Notes: generated from the sequence alone by a model not told the origin. Shown: positions 1 to 8,996, counted from the stretch's first letter. The stretch: DNA of 64,000 nt from Bradyrhizobium sp. 132 (GCF_023074185.1 NZ_JADPKY010000030.1:1-64000), one strand, 5' to 3'. Translations and numbers: made by a program.

Positions 1-35
1 ATAATCTGTTCTTCCGTAAACCTGGCTCGCTTCAT
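1..35 (-). CDS. IS3-family transposase orfA, N-terminal fragment
   Basis: Only the first 11 codons are inside the window, reading MKRARFTEEQI on the minus strand from the ATG at 33-35. This opening is characteristic of the helix-turn-helix orfA protein of IS3-family elements, which is normally about 90-100 residues and joined to orfB by frameshifting. An inverted-repeat-like end lies about 60 bases upstream, as expected. Nothing can be said about whether the rest is intact. Confidence 0.6.
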   Translation of the reverse strand, partial: MKRARFTEEQI

Positions 36-98
36 CTGTCCGTCCTTCAGAAGGCCGGACTCTAACTTCAACCGGAGGAAATCGGCAGGGGCAGGTCA
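1..98 (-). mobile_element. End of an IS3-family element (partial)
   Basis: The element runs off the left edge of the window. The minus strand reads inward from a terminal GACCTGCCCC-type end at about 88-98 into the start of an orfA that begins MKRARFTEEQ, the usual opening of IS3-family (IS407-like) orfA proteins. The terminal sequence resembles inverted repeats I remember for the IS407 group. The other end and the target duplication cannot be seen, so the exact boundary at 98 is a judgement. Confidence 0.55.
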
Positions 99-229
99 CC
101 TCGCGACAACACCGCCGCGGCATAGGCGGGGGATATTGGGCGCTGAGCCCAACCGTCGGCCACTGACTAGCTGTCGCTTATGCTAAACGCTTTGGACTCC
201 TAACCAACAGCCGGTCCGTGGGCATCGAA

Positions 230-1146
230 ATGCAGACTTGGAAACAATTTGAAGAGACGGTCGCACAATCAATCCGCGACAACAGCGTCATATTCCTTCG
301 CCGCGCGGCCAACGAGATCGCGAACCATGACGACCGGGGAGACAAGGCATTCGATCACGAGACGGGCACGATCGTGACCGTATTGACCCAGATGTCACTG
401 GAGCTTGCGGTAGCCAGTTTCTTGGTGAAGCACGATGGGCTCGAATCGATCCTCGTGAAGCCAAAACGGTTCACAGACGATCAGATAAGGGAGAAGTGGC
501 TGGACAACGAGCTTCGGACGAAAACATTTGAAGAATACCGGCAAATTCTTGAGGCCAAGCATCTTGGAATCTATTCCGTTTTTGAAGACATCAATCAACA
601 ATTCCAGCAATCACGCAACAAGATCATGCACCTCCATTTTCGATTCGAAGAGGGGATCTTTATGACTTGAAGTTCGAGTCGACCTTCATGCTCATTCACA
701 TCATCACGCAGTTTATTTTTGAGGATGACTATAACCACTCCGACAATATCGCCAGCCTGCTTTCGCCAGATTTATTCAAGAAACTCGTTCGCTTTCCGCC
801 ATATCAATATTACGTCAAAAAGCTAGCTGAGGACTATTCGCGTGTCGTTCTGCGCTGTCCCAAATGCGAATGCGTCGCGTTCTCTGACGTTGAACGCAAG
901 TGCTTCGCATGCACATACGAGGATCCCGCTCTCAGGCTGCTTGACTGCCCAAAATGCTCAGAGCGAAGCGTCATGTATGACCACCTGAACCTGGATATTA
1001 ATAAAAAGCTCGCAGGCAAGTGCCTGAAATGCGGGTCCATGCATGAGGTGTTCAAATGCACTTCCTGCGATTGTCCGACTGTGGGCGTCGCACCTTATTT
1101 GCATTGTGCGTTTTGCGCCGAAGATGCGCAAGAACAGAAGGCATGA
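230..1146 (+). pseudogene. Multi-zinc-ribbon protein split by a one-base deletion
   Basis: Two ORFs abut here: a helical N-terminal half (ATG at 230, stop at 670) and a C-terminal half (in frame to 1146). The second half has six CxxC pairs or close variants (CPKC, CFAC, CPKC, CLKC, CTSC, CAFC), which are zinc-ribbon knuckles. The first frame ends EEGIFMT-stop. Backing up one base at the GGGG run (652-655) reads EEGDLYDLKFESTF and continues without a stop, which is far more natural protein. This suggests one ~305-residue gene that lost a G. Alternatively a TTG at 667 could start a separate 159-residue protein overlapping the first by 4 bases. I do not recognise the family and propose no function. 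A sequencing error in the homopolymer is possible. Confidence 0.6.
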
Positions 1147-1248
1147 AAACGAAAGCCTCCTTCTCGCAAGGGCGGGAAGAAGGCGTCCGAAGAATAGCCC
1201 ACCTTCCGCTCGCCGCAGCCACCGACGCTGTCATATCACATCGTGACT

Positions 1249-1960
1249 TCACCACCAACGCTCCGAGAAAAGATCGCGCCATAACGTTGTCACCAACAAG
1301 GGATCGTCTTCGGGAATGTCATTGGGGTTGGCCGTGATGTATCCAAGAAACCAGCCAAAAGTCGGGTCCTCGTAGAGATCGACGGGCGAATATGCGTCGG
1401 CCTTGTAGGCGATTTGCGCAGTATCGCCGATGATGCCAACCACAGTGTAGCAGGCGACCGCCAGCGCGGAGCAGAAATACGACCTTTGTTCGAACTCGGC
1501 CTTGCTGGTGACTTTGCCGTAGTCGCGGCACGGATCTCTTGCAGTTCCTCCTCGAATTTCGTTCTGGTCTTTTTGTATTTGAAGATTCCGCGCCAGTCGT
1601 ATTGGCTGTCGCTTTTGACGAGTGCGTCGGCGAACTCCCTCAGGGCTTGGATTCGTTCATCGCCAAACTTGAATTGGCTTCGCAACACGCCAATGATGTA
1701 ATCCTCCTTGTCGTCCTCGGACAAGCGGTGCTTTTCAATCTTCGGATCGCCCGCCTCTATGATCTCGCCATTGCCCAGATAGACGGCGGCGTGGGTATAC
1801 GGACTTCCGATCTCGTCCGAAACCCTCTGCGCCAGGGCGTCTGGCTCAACTGCTCGGAATAGCAGGATGTCGCCAGGCAGCAGGTCGGCGAACTCCAGAA
1901 GCAGGCCGTCGAGAGACGCTTCCTCCCGCAATGGGTCCTCGTTCGAGGTCCTGTTGGTCA
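1249..1960 (-). pseudogene. YiiX/NlpC-P60-like permuted papain-fold hydrolase, frameshifted
   Basis: The chosen start is the ATG at 1960, behind a GGGAGG Shine-Dalgarno seven bases upstream. The N-terminal part has LLPGDILLFRA and SPYTHAAVYLG, the strand and catalytic His of permuted papain-like proteins of the YiiX/YebB type. The expected C-terminal nucleophile motif (YFCSALAVACY) is present but in another reading frame, at about 1447-1482. Moving frame near 1525-1532 (GTGCCGCGAC, apparently one C lost) joins EEELQEIR to RDYGKVTSKAEF and runs to a stop at 1249, giving about 237 residues. Members of this fold act as cysteine peptidases, amidases or acyltransferases. As read, the gene is broken and lacks the Cys in frame; a sequencing error could also explain it. 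Confidence 0.65.
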
Positions 1961-2591
1961 TTTGTGGCCTCCCTGTTGCCTGTTGGCAGATGCCTGCCAT
2001 TCCATGGCTAGCGAAATCGGAAAGCGAGGCCAAGGCCTAGGTCAATATGCGCTGGGGTTTGGCCAGCGACTTTTTCGAAAGCCGCATCCTTGGACGGTTC
2101 CTGGCGATCTTCCAACATGAGCAGCGTTCTTCGTATCGTACGATGGGTTGGACGAAGCGAAGCGGAGGCGCAGAGATGGCACCCGCGGTCGGGGCAGTGA
2201 TAGCGACGCCGTAAAGCGGCGGGCTCTTCGCGCGAGTGCCTCCGGCGAGCAACACATGATGAGCGCGAGGATCGAAGCCGTAAGGCCGAGACCCTCTTGG
2301 GGCTCGGTTCATATGTGGACGGCCCCCGACTTGCAAGGATTGGCTTGGGCAGCATGCTCGGATCGCTTGCGCTCATATGTCCGGCCTACGATTGGGTCTG
2401 CGACCACTGGCCAAGATGGGCTTCGCGAACAGTGAGATCCAAACACGAGAACCGCATTTGCTGCCGGTGAACCGAGCGGAAACTCTCCCTGTTCGGCTTG
2501 CGCCGATCACACCACCTCTTCCTATCCTGCAAGTTCCAGCCTTAGCGTCAGACCTGCGGTGCTGACGCCAAACTTTGCATTTCGTTCAGGC
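1961..2591. other. Gap downstream of the IS110 transposase remnant
   Basis: No convincing gene is seen on either strand. The part next to the transposase stop may be the IS110-family element's non-coding end, which can encode a guide (bridge) RNA in intact members, but I cannot place the element's boundary. Around 2136-2175 there is a stretch resembling degenerate Bradyrhizobium intergenic repeats (GGTTGGACGAAGCGAAGC). Short ORFs here have low-complexity Arg/Ser-rich products and are probably spurious. Confidence 0.4.
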
Positions 2592-3637
2592 CTATATCGG
2601 TGTTGGCATTGGAACTGCGTTGCCAATGGGTCGATAGCGCTCCCCGCTGATCATCAATTTCCAAGCGATCCGAGCCATCTTGTTGGCCAATGCTACCGCG
2701 ACGAGTTTTGGTGGCTTCCGCGCGATTAAAGATTTTAACCAAGGCCACATCCTACTGCCGCCCCGGCGTAGGTCGCCGATGACCGCGGTAGCGACCGCGA
2801 CTACGACGCTTCTTAGCATCTCATCACCGGCGCGCGTGATAACACCGAGCCGGTTCTTGCCAGCCGTCGAGTGGTTTTTTGGCGTCAAGCCGAGCCAGGC
2901 CGCAAAGTTTCTTGCCGACTTGAAGCCGCGCGCGTCTACGACCTTTATTGATAGCAACGTCGCGCCGATCGGACCAACTCCTGGAATAGCCGCCAGTCGT
3001 CGGCTCATCTCGTTACCCCGATGGAGTTGCATGAGCTTCTTGTCGAGCGCGGCGATCTGATCATCAACACGTGCCAGTTCGGTCGCCAACGCCTCAACCA
3101 ACTCCATTGCCAATTCGGGGACTGTCGCGTCGGCCCGAATATCGATCAGCAGTTGCTGAAGCCGCGAAAGCCCCTTGGGCGCGGTAAAGCCGAACTCTGC
3201 GGCGTAACCGCGGATCGAATTGGCGAGCTGGGTGCGCCTACCGATGAACTGGGTACGCACGCGCGTCAGCATCTGTGCGCCCTGTTGCTCGGGACTCTTG
3301 ATCGGCACAAAGTTCTTGCGCAGTTTGGGTCGACTGGCCGCCTCGCAAATCGCCTCGGCGTCGCAGCGTCGGATTTCCCGCGCTGTACGTACGGTTTGAC
3401 ATATTATGGCGGGATCATCGCCACCTCATGCCCCAGCGATCGCAGCTCCCGCGCCCAATAGTGCGATGCTCCGCAAGCCTCCATCGCGACAAACGCAGGC
3501 GGCAAACGACCGAAGAACGCCAGAACCTGACTGCGTTTCAACTTACGTCGCAAGACCGGCTGCTCCATCCGGTCAACGCCATGCAACTGAAATACGCTCT
3601 TTGACGTGTCCAAACCGATGCGAACAATTGTTTCCAC
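2592..3637 (-). pseudogene. IS110-family transposase, inactivated
   Basis: The N-terminal frame (3637 down to 3404) has RIGLDTSKS and VAMEACGASHYWARE, which hold the first Asp and the Glu of the RuvC-like DEDD catalytic set. It stops at a TAA (3404-3406) just after VAMIPP, where family members continue with Q (CAA). A second lesion, one base missing near 3363, breaks the GKSDAADAEAI motif carrying the two remaining Asp. The C-terminal frame (to 2592) has the Tnp_20 part, with IPGVGPIGATLL and the region containing NHSTAGKNRLG. With a nonsense and a frameshift lesion, this copy cannot make full-length transposase. The flanking ends are not clearly delimited. Confidence 0.85.
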
Positions 3638-4086
3638 GGGCGGTTCCTTCCTTTGAGGTCATCGACGACCCCATCTTGCCACGCAGACCGGCGGACGGGG
3701 GCCGTCCCCCCAACACGAGAGCCCGGTGCGGTTCACCGCACGCGCCAGAGCGGTGACCAGGATTGCGATCGGTTCCAGCATTGATTCAGTTGTTGACGCC
3801 CCATTGGAGAAAAATGAGATCGCAACCAACGCAGCGGATCAGAACGAAGTGGCGGTACCGATTTCATTACCTTCTCGCACGGCCTGCTCGATCTTCCTTC
3901 GCATGATTGCGTCAGCATAGCGCCGCCGAAGGCGGATGCGAGACCGACTGCTCCCGCCGAGCGGCTCAAGAGCGAACCTCACGACTCGTTGGTATCAATT
4001 TTGCATTTGTGATATCGTCTCAATGTTGTGCATGTCGATCCACGACATGTGCATGTTCACTGAGCCAGTTTTTTACAGAGGGCGAC
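3638..4086. other. Gap upstream of IS110 remnant, holding the 28-residue gene's leader
   Basis: The first ~85 bases probably belong to the IS110-family element's 5' end. Two small hairpins occur here: GACGGGGGCC/GTCCCCCC near 3695-3712 and GCCCGGTGCG/CGCACGCGCC near 3720-3746. The remainder up to 4086 shows no recognisable gene on either strand. The last ~70 bases are likely the promoter and leader of the small basic protein gene that begins at 4087. Confidence 0.35.
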
Positions 4087-4173
4087 ATGGCCAAGAAAGC
4101 GAAGAAGGCAAAGAAGACCGCGAAGGCAGCTACCAAGAAGGTGGCAAAGAAGACTTCAAAGAAAAAGAAGTAG
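4087..4173 (+). CDS. 28-residue Lys/Ala-rich histone-H1-like peptide
   Basis: The product starts MAKKAKKAKKTAKAATKK and continues in the same style, so about half its residues are Lys and most others Ala or Thr. Such short AKK-repeat proteins are common in rhizobia and resemble the basic tails of bacterial H1-like DNA-binding proteins, so nucleic-acid binding is the likely role (inference). A GAGGG Shine-Dalgarno lies just before the ATG, and a strong terminator follows at 4295-4338, which supports a real monocistronic gene. Longer in-frame upstream extensions lack family resemblance. It sits between the decayed left flank and the conflict genes. Confidence 0.6.
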   Translation: MAKKAKKAKKTAKAATKKVAKKTSKKKK

Positions 4174-4294
4174 TCGTATCTGCGACTGAAAGATTGCCGC
4201 CTGCGAGTCGTAACTCGGACGCAAAGCGAAACCTCTCCAAAGGATCTGAAATGTCCTTTGCAGCCGTTTGGTAGCGCGGCAGGGTAAGATAAGG

Positions 4295-4338
4295 CCGGCC
4301 CTTTGTGCAGCTAACCACTGCATAAAGGTCCGGTTTTT
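4295..4338 (+). terminator. Rho-independent terminator after the basic peptide gene
   Basis: The arms 4295-4310 (CCGGCCCTTTGTGCAG) and 4318-4333 (CTGCATAAAGGTCCGG) pair over about 16 positions, with one mismatch and one G-U, around a 7-base loop. Five T follow at 4334-4338. It lies about 120 bases past the 4173 stop, in the plus direction. Confidence 0.75.
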
Positions 4339-4458
4339 CGTTTCTGCCCCGGCGAGGGGCATGATCTGCTCTTGCGCGAAGGATCGATGCCGCATGGCCG
4401 CGACGCTCTTGCGGCGCGTTTCACGAGAGCCTGGTCCGCGAATGCGGCCGCGCCCGTA

Positions 4459-4875
4459 TCAATATCCGACCTTTGCGGCTTTTAATGCTTCAACAATACG
4501 ATCTCGCTCGAAACTTGTGGCCCATGCGGTGCCAACATTCAAGAGACCAGCGGGAGTAGTATTGTCTTTTGCTAGCTTGATCGCCGCCAATTTGAGCTTT
4601 ACGTCAGATTGTTTCGCGCGATCAATTTCCCATGTCATCCATTTGCTCTTGCTGCTTTTGGCACCGACAAGAACCAAGAGGTGAGTGGCACTCTTCATTT
4701 TCGTCGTAAGCGCTGCCTTCACGGCCGCCGCGTCATTGGAATCTATAGCTACATCCGGCCCGCGACTGTCGAATTCGAAGTCAAAATCCGAGTTGGCGTC
4801 CCAAGCCTGCAACAGTCGCTTATAATTCACGTCTTCCGAATGATCGTAGCTTACGAACACCTTTGTCTTAGCCAT
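4459..4875 (-). CDS. ThsB-like TIR-domain protein
   Basis: This 138-residue protein is a single TIR-like domain. KVFVSYDHSED at residues 4-14 is the first strand and loop. SSKSKWMTWEIDRA near residues 90-103 carries the conserved W-x-x-W-E, whose Glu is the presumed catalytic residue. The pattern FVSYDH plus SKWxxWE is that of the DUF1863/ThsB family, whose members in Thoeris defence make a cyclic ADP-ribose-type signal from NAD on phage infection. The ATG at 4875 has GGAAAG upstream and fits the domain start better than the longer reading frame. No ThsA (SIR2-SLOG) partner is nearby. The membrane protein gene that diverges from it at 5469 could be its effector, which is an inference. A second paralogue lies at 16956-17429. 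Confidence 0.8.
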   Translation of the reverse strand: MAKTKVFVSYDHSEDVNYKRLLQAWDANSDFDFEFDSRGPDVAIDSNDAAAVKAALTTKMKSATHLLVLVGAKSSKSKWMTWEIDRAKQSDVKLKLAAIKLAKDNTTPAGLLNVGTAWATSFERDRIVEALKAAKVGY

Positions 4876-5468
4876 TTCAATTTCTTTCCGGTTTCGTGTC
4901 TGAACTTCGTTCAGCACAAATGGAGCAAAACGCCAAAGCAGCGCACCTTGTGCGCACATCATCCTTCGCTCTTCTGCGCCTCCGTGCAACTATAAATGTG
5001 CTATCACACATTCGCTCGTCTTGGCTAGGCAGTCCGGTGACCTCAAGACGGATACCCGATCCGCGAAATTATTGTCCGAGCCTTCACAAACCAACGATGC
5101 CGAAACGCAATCACTTTGGCTCATTTGGGGCCAAATGCTGGATGAAGGCGGTTAGACACGCGTTCAACTCAGCGCAGAACGCGAGGAAATAACGATCAAT
5201 GGGCTTCCTGCCTTCGGAGCGTATTTGCCCGAACTGGAACGGCCGGGCCTTGTCGAAGGCAACAACCTGGCTGTCGACCGCTACTCAGCAATTTTGCTGA
5301 TCTCGCGTCTTGCACCGCAGCGACATTGCCAAGGGCGAGCCACCCTTTGACATGCGACGGTACAATCCTAGCGGCTAAGCCCAACTCTAGCAAAGCCCGG
5401 CCCTACGGAGGTATAGATGCCCATCGCCCGAGCGCGACGAAGCATCGTGTTAATTTCGTACATGGCGG
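4876..5468. other. Divergent intergenic region with a possible ABC-transporter gene remnant
   Basis: This 593-base gap separates the divergent TIR and membrane-protein genes and should hold both promoters. Around 5200-5290 the plus strand reads FGAYLPELERPGLVEGNNLAVDRYS, in stretches like the LRELGYVEGxNLxxExRxA signature of TrpX-type ABC substrate-binding proteins. Stops follow, so it would be a small decayed fragment. Apart from that I see no gene. Confidence 0.3.
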
Positions 5469-6470
5469 ATGCGGCGGATGTGGTACAACCAACCTGAAGT
5501 AAGATTTCTTCTTTTTCTCTCAGCTTTTGCCCTATGCATTCCGGTCGCGGCCATGATCTTTGTTCAGCTGAAGCTGCTGGGCAAAGCCGAGAATGATGAA
5601 GGCAGCGCAAATAGAGAACGAAGATTAGCGAGGCTTTATAAGGTCTTTGACGCAGTATACCTGAGCTACACCCTGCTCGTCGTAGCCGTCGCAGTCGTCG
5701 TGGGGTTGAACTCGATTGGCTTCGATTCGATAAAGGTATATTTTTTGCCGATGGGTTTTTCGGGCACCCTATGGGTTTTAAATGGCAGGAATAAAAAATC
5801 ATCCGAAGCGGCCGCTATATTAGCAAAGGTCCTGTCTGGCTTTTCTGAATATGCCAGAAGAACGGGGATATCGGGTGTTCAGCTTGCGAACGAAAGTGTC
5901 ACCAAGAGCTGGCCTCCATTCGCATTGTTCTTGAGATCCTTTCATCTCGAACAACACTCGCCCAACCCTTTTGCGAAAGATTTTAAAGAGAATGAGCACG
6001 AGAGGAGATTAGTTCACCTCGTTGAGGGAGAGACAAAGCTATTTGTCCTGGGTCTCGGAAAAGAAGTCCTTTCGGGCGCAGCCCGGTTACAGTTGTCCAG
6101 CGAACTAAACTGGAAAGAAGCCGTTTTCTGGCTTGCAGCCGCCGCCGACGTCATTTTCCTTTGGCCCGGTTCTACAGACGGCACCATTTGGGAAATAAAC
6201 ATATGCCTTTCTCACTTTAGCCGAAAGACGATTTTTTATGCTCCAAAGCTCGATCCATACTTCATGAGCGACGAGGACAAGCAACTGCTCAAGGAGTTCT
6301 CTTTTATGGCCGACGTTCTGCGAGAGGTGGGCTTCGAAACTCCCATGCTCTTTGGGGAAAATACCTTCTGGATCTACGCCGGCGATAAGACGTTTCGAGC
6401 GTTCAACAACGCGGTCGAATCCTGCGCTTACGTGCATGAGAACGCTTTGGAGCAACGGACATCAAACTGA
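5469..6470 (+). CDS. Membrane-anchored TIR/SLOG-like domain protein
   Basis: This 333-residue protein has two hydrophobic N-terminal segments (about residues 11-31 and 65-85), a weak third near 95-108, then a soluble C-terminal domain. That domain carries PPFALFLRSF (~149-158), LFVLGLG, GAARLQLS and a stretch AAAADVIFLWPGSTDGTIWEI (given in part). These features recur in bacterial membrane proteins with an xLRSFxD motif and a T-x-G-x-x-W-E motif, a Rossmann-like fold probably akin to TIR or SLOG domains. The conserved Trp-Glu could be the active site. In the island it would be a membrane-tethered effector or sensor, perhaps paired with the divergent ThsB-like TIR; both ideas are inference. 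A second in-frame ATG at 5478 is an alternative start; neither has a strong Shine-Dalgarno. Confidence 0.7.
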   Translation: MRRMWYNQPEVRFLLFLSAFALCIPVAAMIFVQLKLLGKAENDEGSANRERRLARLYKVFDAVYLSYTLLVVAVAVVVGLNSIGFDSIKVYFLPMGFSGTLWVLNGRNKKSSEAAAILAKVLSGFSEYARRTGISGVQLANESVTKSWPPFALFLRSFHLEQHSPNPFAKDFKENEHERRLVHLVEGETKLFVLGLGKEVLSGAARLQLSSELNWKEAVFWLAAAADVIFLWPGSTDGTIWEINICLSHFSRKTIFYAPKLDPYFMSDEDKQLLKEFSFMADVLREVGFETPMLFGENTFWIYAGDKTFRAFNNAVESCAYVHENALEQRTSN

Positions 6471-6608
6471 GAGCGGAGCAATGCGCACGCTAGTGGCCGA
6501 TCGTCTCGGCGCCTTCGCCAGTCGCCTATGGACACAACATGCGCTGGGAGCCCTCTGTTCTGTCGTCTGGGCGGCTCGAATGCTCGGCGGCAACGTCCGT
6601 TTGGCATT

Positions 6609-8996
6609 CTAGCCGCCCAAAACATTCCAGATCCGAGTCGTTGCCCATTCGGCATCCGGATGTAGCGCCAGCTCCCGCCATTCTATTCTGACGAATTCTA
6701 CCGTTGGACTGCGATTTCGACTGACAAATTCCAACACCTGAAACTGATTGCCTGTTGAATGCTCCAGCTCAGACTGACTAACCCCGCAACTGCCGGCGCC
6801 GCACACGATCAGAGACTTGATATGATCCTGTGAGTGACGGTCTCGCACGACCGTTTCACGCAGCTGCGGTCGATGCTTGTGGCCGTGGAGCACAACGTCG
6901 AATCTGCGTCGTTCCAAGAATCGCTCGAAGATACCACCGTCTCGGATGGTAGACATATCCATCCAGTGTTCCGCACTCCCAACCGGGTTTGCAAAGTCTG
7001 GGTAAGGATGGACGTGATGGTGCACGACAGCGATACGAATAACGTTGTCGGAGATATCGAGCTGATCGAGAAGGGTTGCGACCTTTCGTTGCTGTGCTTG
7101 CGAAATGAATCCATAGTGATGCTGTTCCGTTTCATAAACACAGGAATTGAAAGAGACGAAGAGTAGTCCCTGCTCCTTGTCTAAGCGAACCGACACAAGA
7201 TCAGACGGCTCGGGCCGTGGAGTCATCACGCTGAAATCCCACGTGACTAGTGGGTAAAGCTCCCGGAACAACAATGGGCCGTAAAACTCTCGAAGGAAAA
7301 TGAGATAAGGGTCGAATCGCTCGGCCTTGCTAATCTGTGATTTCGCCCAGTTAATATCGTGATTGCCGGGACAGAACACAAACTGCCGCGGGTCTAGCTG
7401 GAGTGCGTCGCGAAGATCTGCAAACAGTTTTGCGGCCTCTTTGAACTCCTCCGATGTGGCGGAATAGACAAAATCGCCTGACGCAACGATCGTTACAGGT
7501 TTGCCGACCAAACGAAAACGTCCCTTTGGATCGGCCAGTTCGGCTCGCAAGTGTTTTGCAAGAGTTTGGGAGTAGTCACCGTCAAAGAACCGATGCATGC
7601 TATGCTTAGCACCATCCTCGCCAAGTCGGTTTCCAAAATGAATGTCAGACAGATGGATTATGGTAGCAAGCGGACCCGTCGGAGTCGTTTTAATTGATCG
7701 TGCAGAGCTCTCCCCAGGTTGCGCCAATTCTGTGGTGACAGAGACAGACAATCTACGCAAGTTCGATGCTATTTCTTTGGCTTCCAAGCATCGAAAGCCT
7801 TGATCTCCTAAGAGGTCCAACTGATCAGCAGGTGAATTGAGAACGGTCGGATCTCCTGATAGCCTTGCGGCTTCCAAAAAGAAGTTGAGGGCGTCCGCCG
7901 GTTGCCCCAAGACAAACGCGCACTCGCCTAAGACGGCAAGGCACCACGGATCAGTCTTGGCATTCCCACTCGCCAGAACACCATCAAAAAGTTCGCGATA
8001 GAGTATTAACGCCGCTGCAGTATCTTGCTTATCAGCGACCTCGGCAATAAGCGTCATGCCGGCATGAGCAACGCGAATGTAGAGGGATCCCGGCGCTAGC
8101 CGACGAGCCTTGTTATAGCACTCGGCCGCATCCTTGTAGCGCCCTGCTCGCTTCAAAAGACCACCAAGCATCCCCAACGTTTCGGGGTCGGACGGATTCA
8201 ACTTAAGGGCATAGCGAAACTGCTCTTCCGCCGCCGCATAACTCGGGGGGCCGGCGTTTCGCAAATACCAACCGTGACGCCGATGCAATTCGAAATCGTC
8301 GACTTTCTCGGAAATAGCACGAAAGCCGATGGTTGCAGCCAAACTCCAATTCCCATGGGTTGAAATGCGATCCGCTAGATCGATGAGCAAGTAGGCCGGC
8401 AAAGGCGATTGTTCGGACGCCCAATGCCAAATGGCTACGAGCTGCTCTTGTGTTGAAGCCCTCGAAATTTTCTGCCGGAGGTCTGCTTCGAACCCCGATT
8501 TATCTAATGGACTCGGTATAGTGCCAAGGTCCCTCAGATGCGACAGGATAGGACTACGCGCCCCTACAGCATTCGCATTTTTTACGGAGTGGGAAAGCTC
8601 GGTAATTTGAGCCGCAGTGAACGGCGCACTGGGATAATCGTAAAAAACAACTCTTTGGTCGTGGATATCGAACGGCAACAACGTTCCAAAGCGAGCGATA
8701 AGAATCGTGGGACGTTCTGTAAGAGATTGACGGATCCCTAGCTCGAAGTAGACGTTCGGGTTCGCGGACGTTAAATCTGCAATGACGACGTCTGACGACG
8801 CTAGGCGTTTAATAATCTGTCTGCTTATCGGACCCGTGAATGAGATTTCATCGATACGGCTACACTCCCAGCCGAGGACCGTACAGGCAGGCACAATGAA
8901 TTTTTGATAGACCTCGTCAAAATCGGTTGTTTCCAGCGGTTTTGCAGGATCGACGGTCTTCTTACCAAAGGGCATTATTACAAATACACTGGGCAT
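6609..8996 (-). CDS. SLOG-like + TPR + metallophosphoesterase fusion
   Basis: The 795-residue protein has three parts. Residues 1-~165 form a SLOG/nucleoside-deoxyribosyltransferase-like domain with VIMPFGKK at 6-13, DVVIADLTSANPN and the FELG motif near 86. Residues ~190-440 are helical with TPR-like repeats (AEEQFRYALKLNPSDPE and neighbours). Residues ~447-760 are a calcineurin-like phosphoesterase with SDIHFG, SGDF, GNHD, HHHVH and HGHKH metal-binding motifs, all present. SLOG domains bind or cut nucleotides and the phosphoesterase class includes cyclic-nucleotide and nucleic-acid enzymes, so the protein may link nucleotide sensing to phosphodiester hydrolysis; that is inference. The ATG at 8996 begins right at the first strand. 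It is transcribed away from the gene at 9623, which encodes a second phosphoesterase. Confidence 0.85.
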   Translation of the reverse strand: MPSVFVIMPFGKKTVDPAKPLETTDFDEVYQKFIVPACTVLGWECSRIDEISFTGPISRQIIKRLASSDVVIADLTSANPNVYFELGIRQSLTERPTILIARFGTLLPFDIHDQRVVFYDYPSAPFTAAQITELSHSVKNANAVGARSPILSHLRDLGTIPSPLDKSGFEADLRQKISRASTQEQLVAIWHWASEQSPLPAYLLIDLADRISTHGNWSLAATIGFRAISEKVDDFELHRRHGWYLRNAGPPSYAAAEEQFRYALKLNPSDPETLGMLGGLLKRAGRYKDAAECYNKARRLAPGSLYIRVAHAGMTLIAEVADKQDTAAALILYRELFDGVLASGNAKTDPWCLAVLGECAFVLGQPADALNFFLEAARLSGDPTVLNSPADQLDLLGDQGFRCLEAKEIASNLRRLSVSVTTELAQPGESSARSIKTTPTGPLATIIHLSDIHFGNRLGEDGAKHSMHRFFDGDYSQTLAKHLRAELADPKGRFRLVGKPVTIVASGDFVYSATSEEFKEAAKLFADLRDALQLDPRQFVFCPGNHDINWAKSQISKAERFDPYLIFLREFYGPLLFRELYPLVTWDFSVMTPRPEPSDLVSVRLDKEQGLLFVSFNSCVYETEQHHYGFISQAQQRKVATLLDQLDISDNVIRIAVVHHHVHPYPDFANPVGSAEHWMDMSTIRDGGIFERFLERRRFDVVLHGHKHRPQLRETVVRDRHSQDHIKSLIVCGAGSCGVSQSELEHSTGNQFQVLEFVSRNRSPTVEFVRIEWRELALHPDAEWATTRIWNVLGG

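Noticed and set aside
640..680. Programmed ribosomal frameshifting in the zinc-ribbon gene
   Set aside because: There is no slippery heptamer of the X-XXY-YYZ type or downstream stem at the junction, so a simple deletion is the more economical reading.
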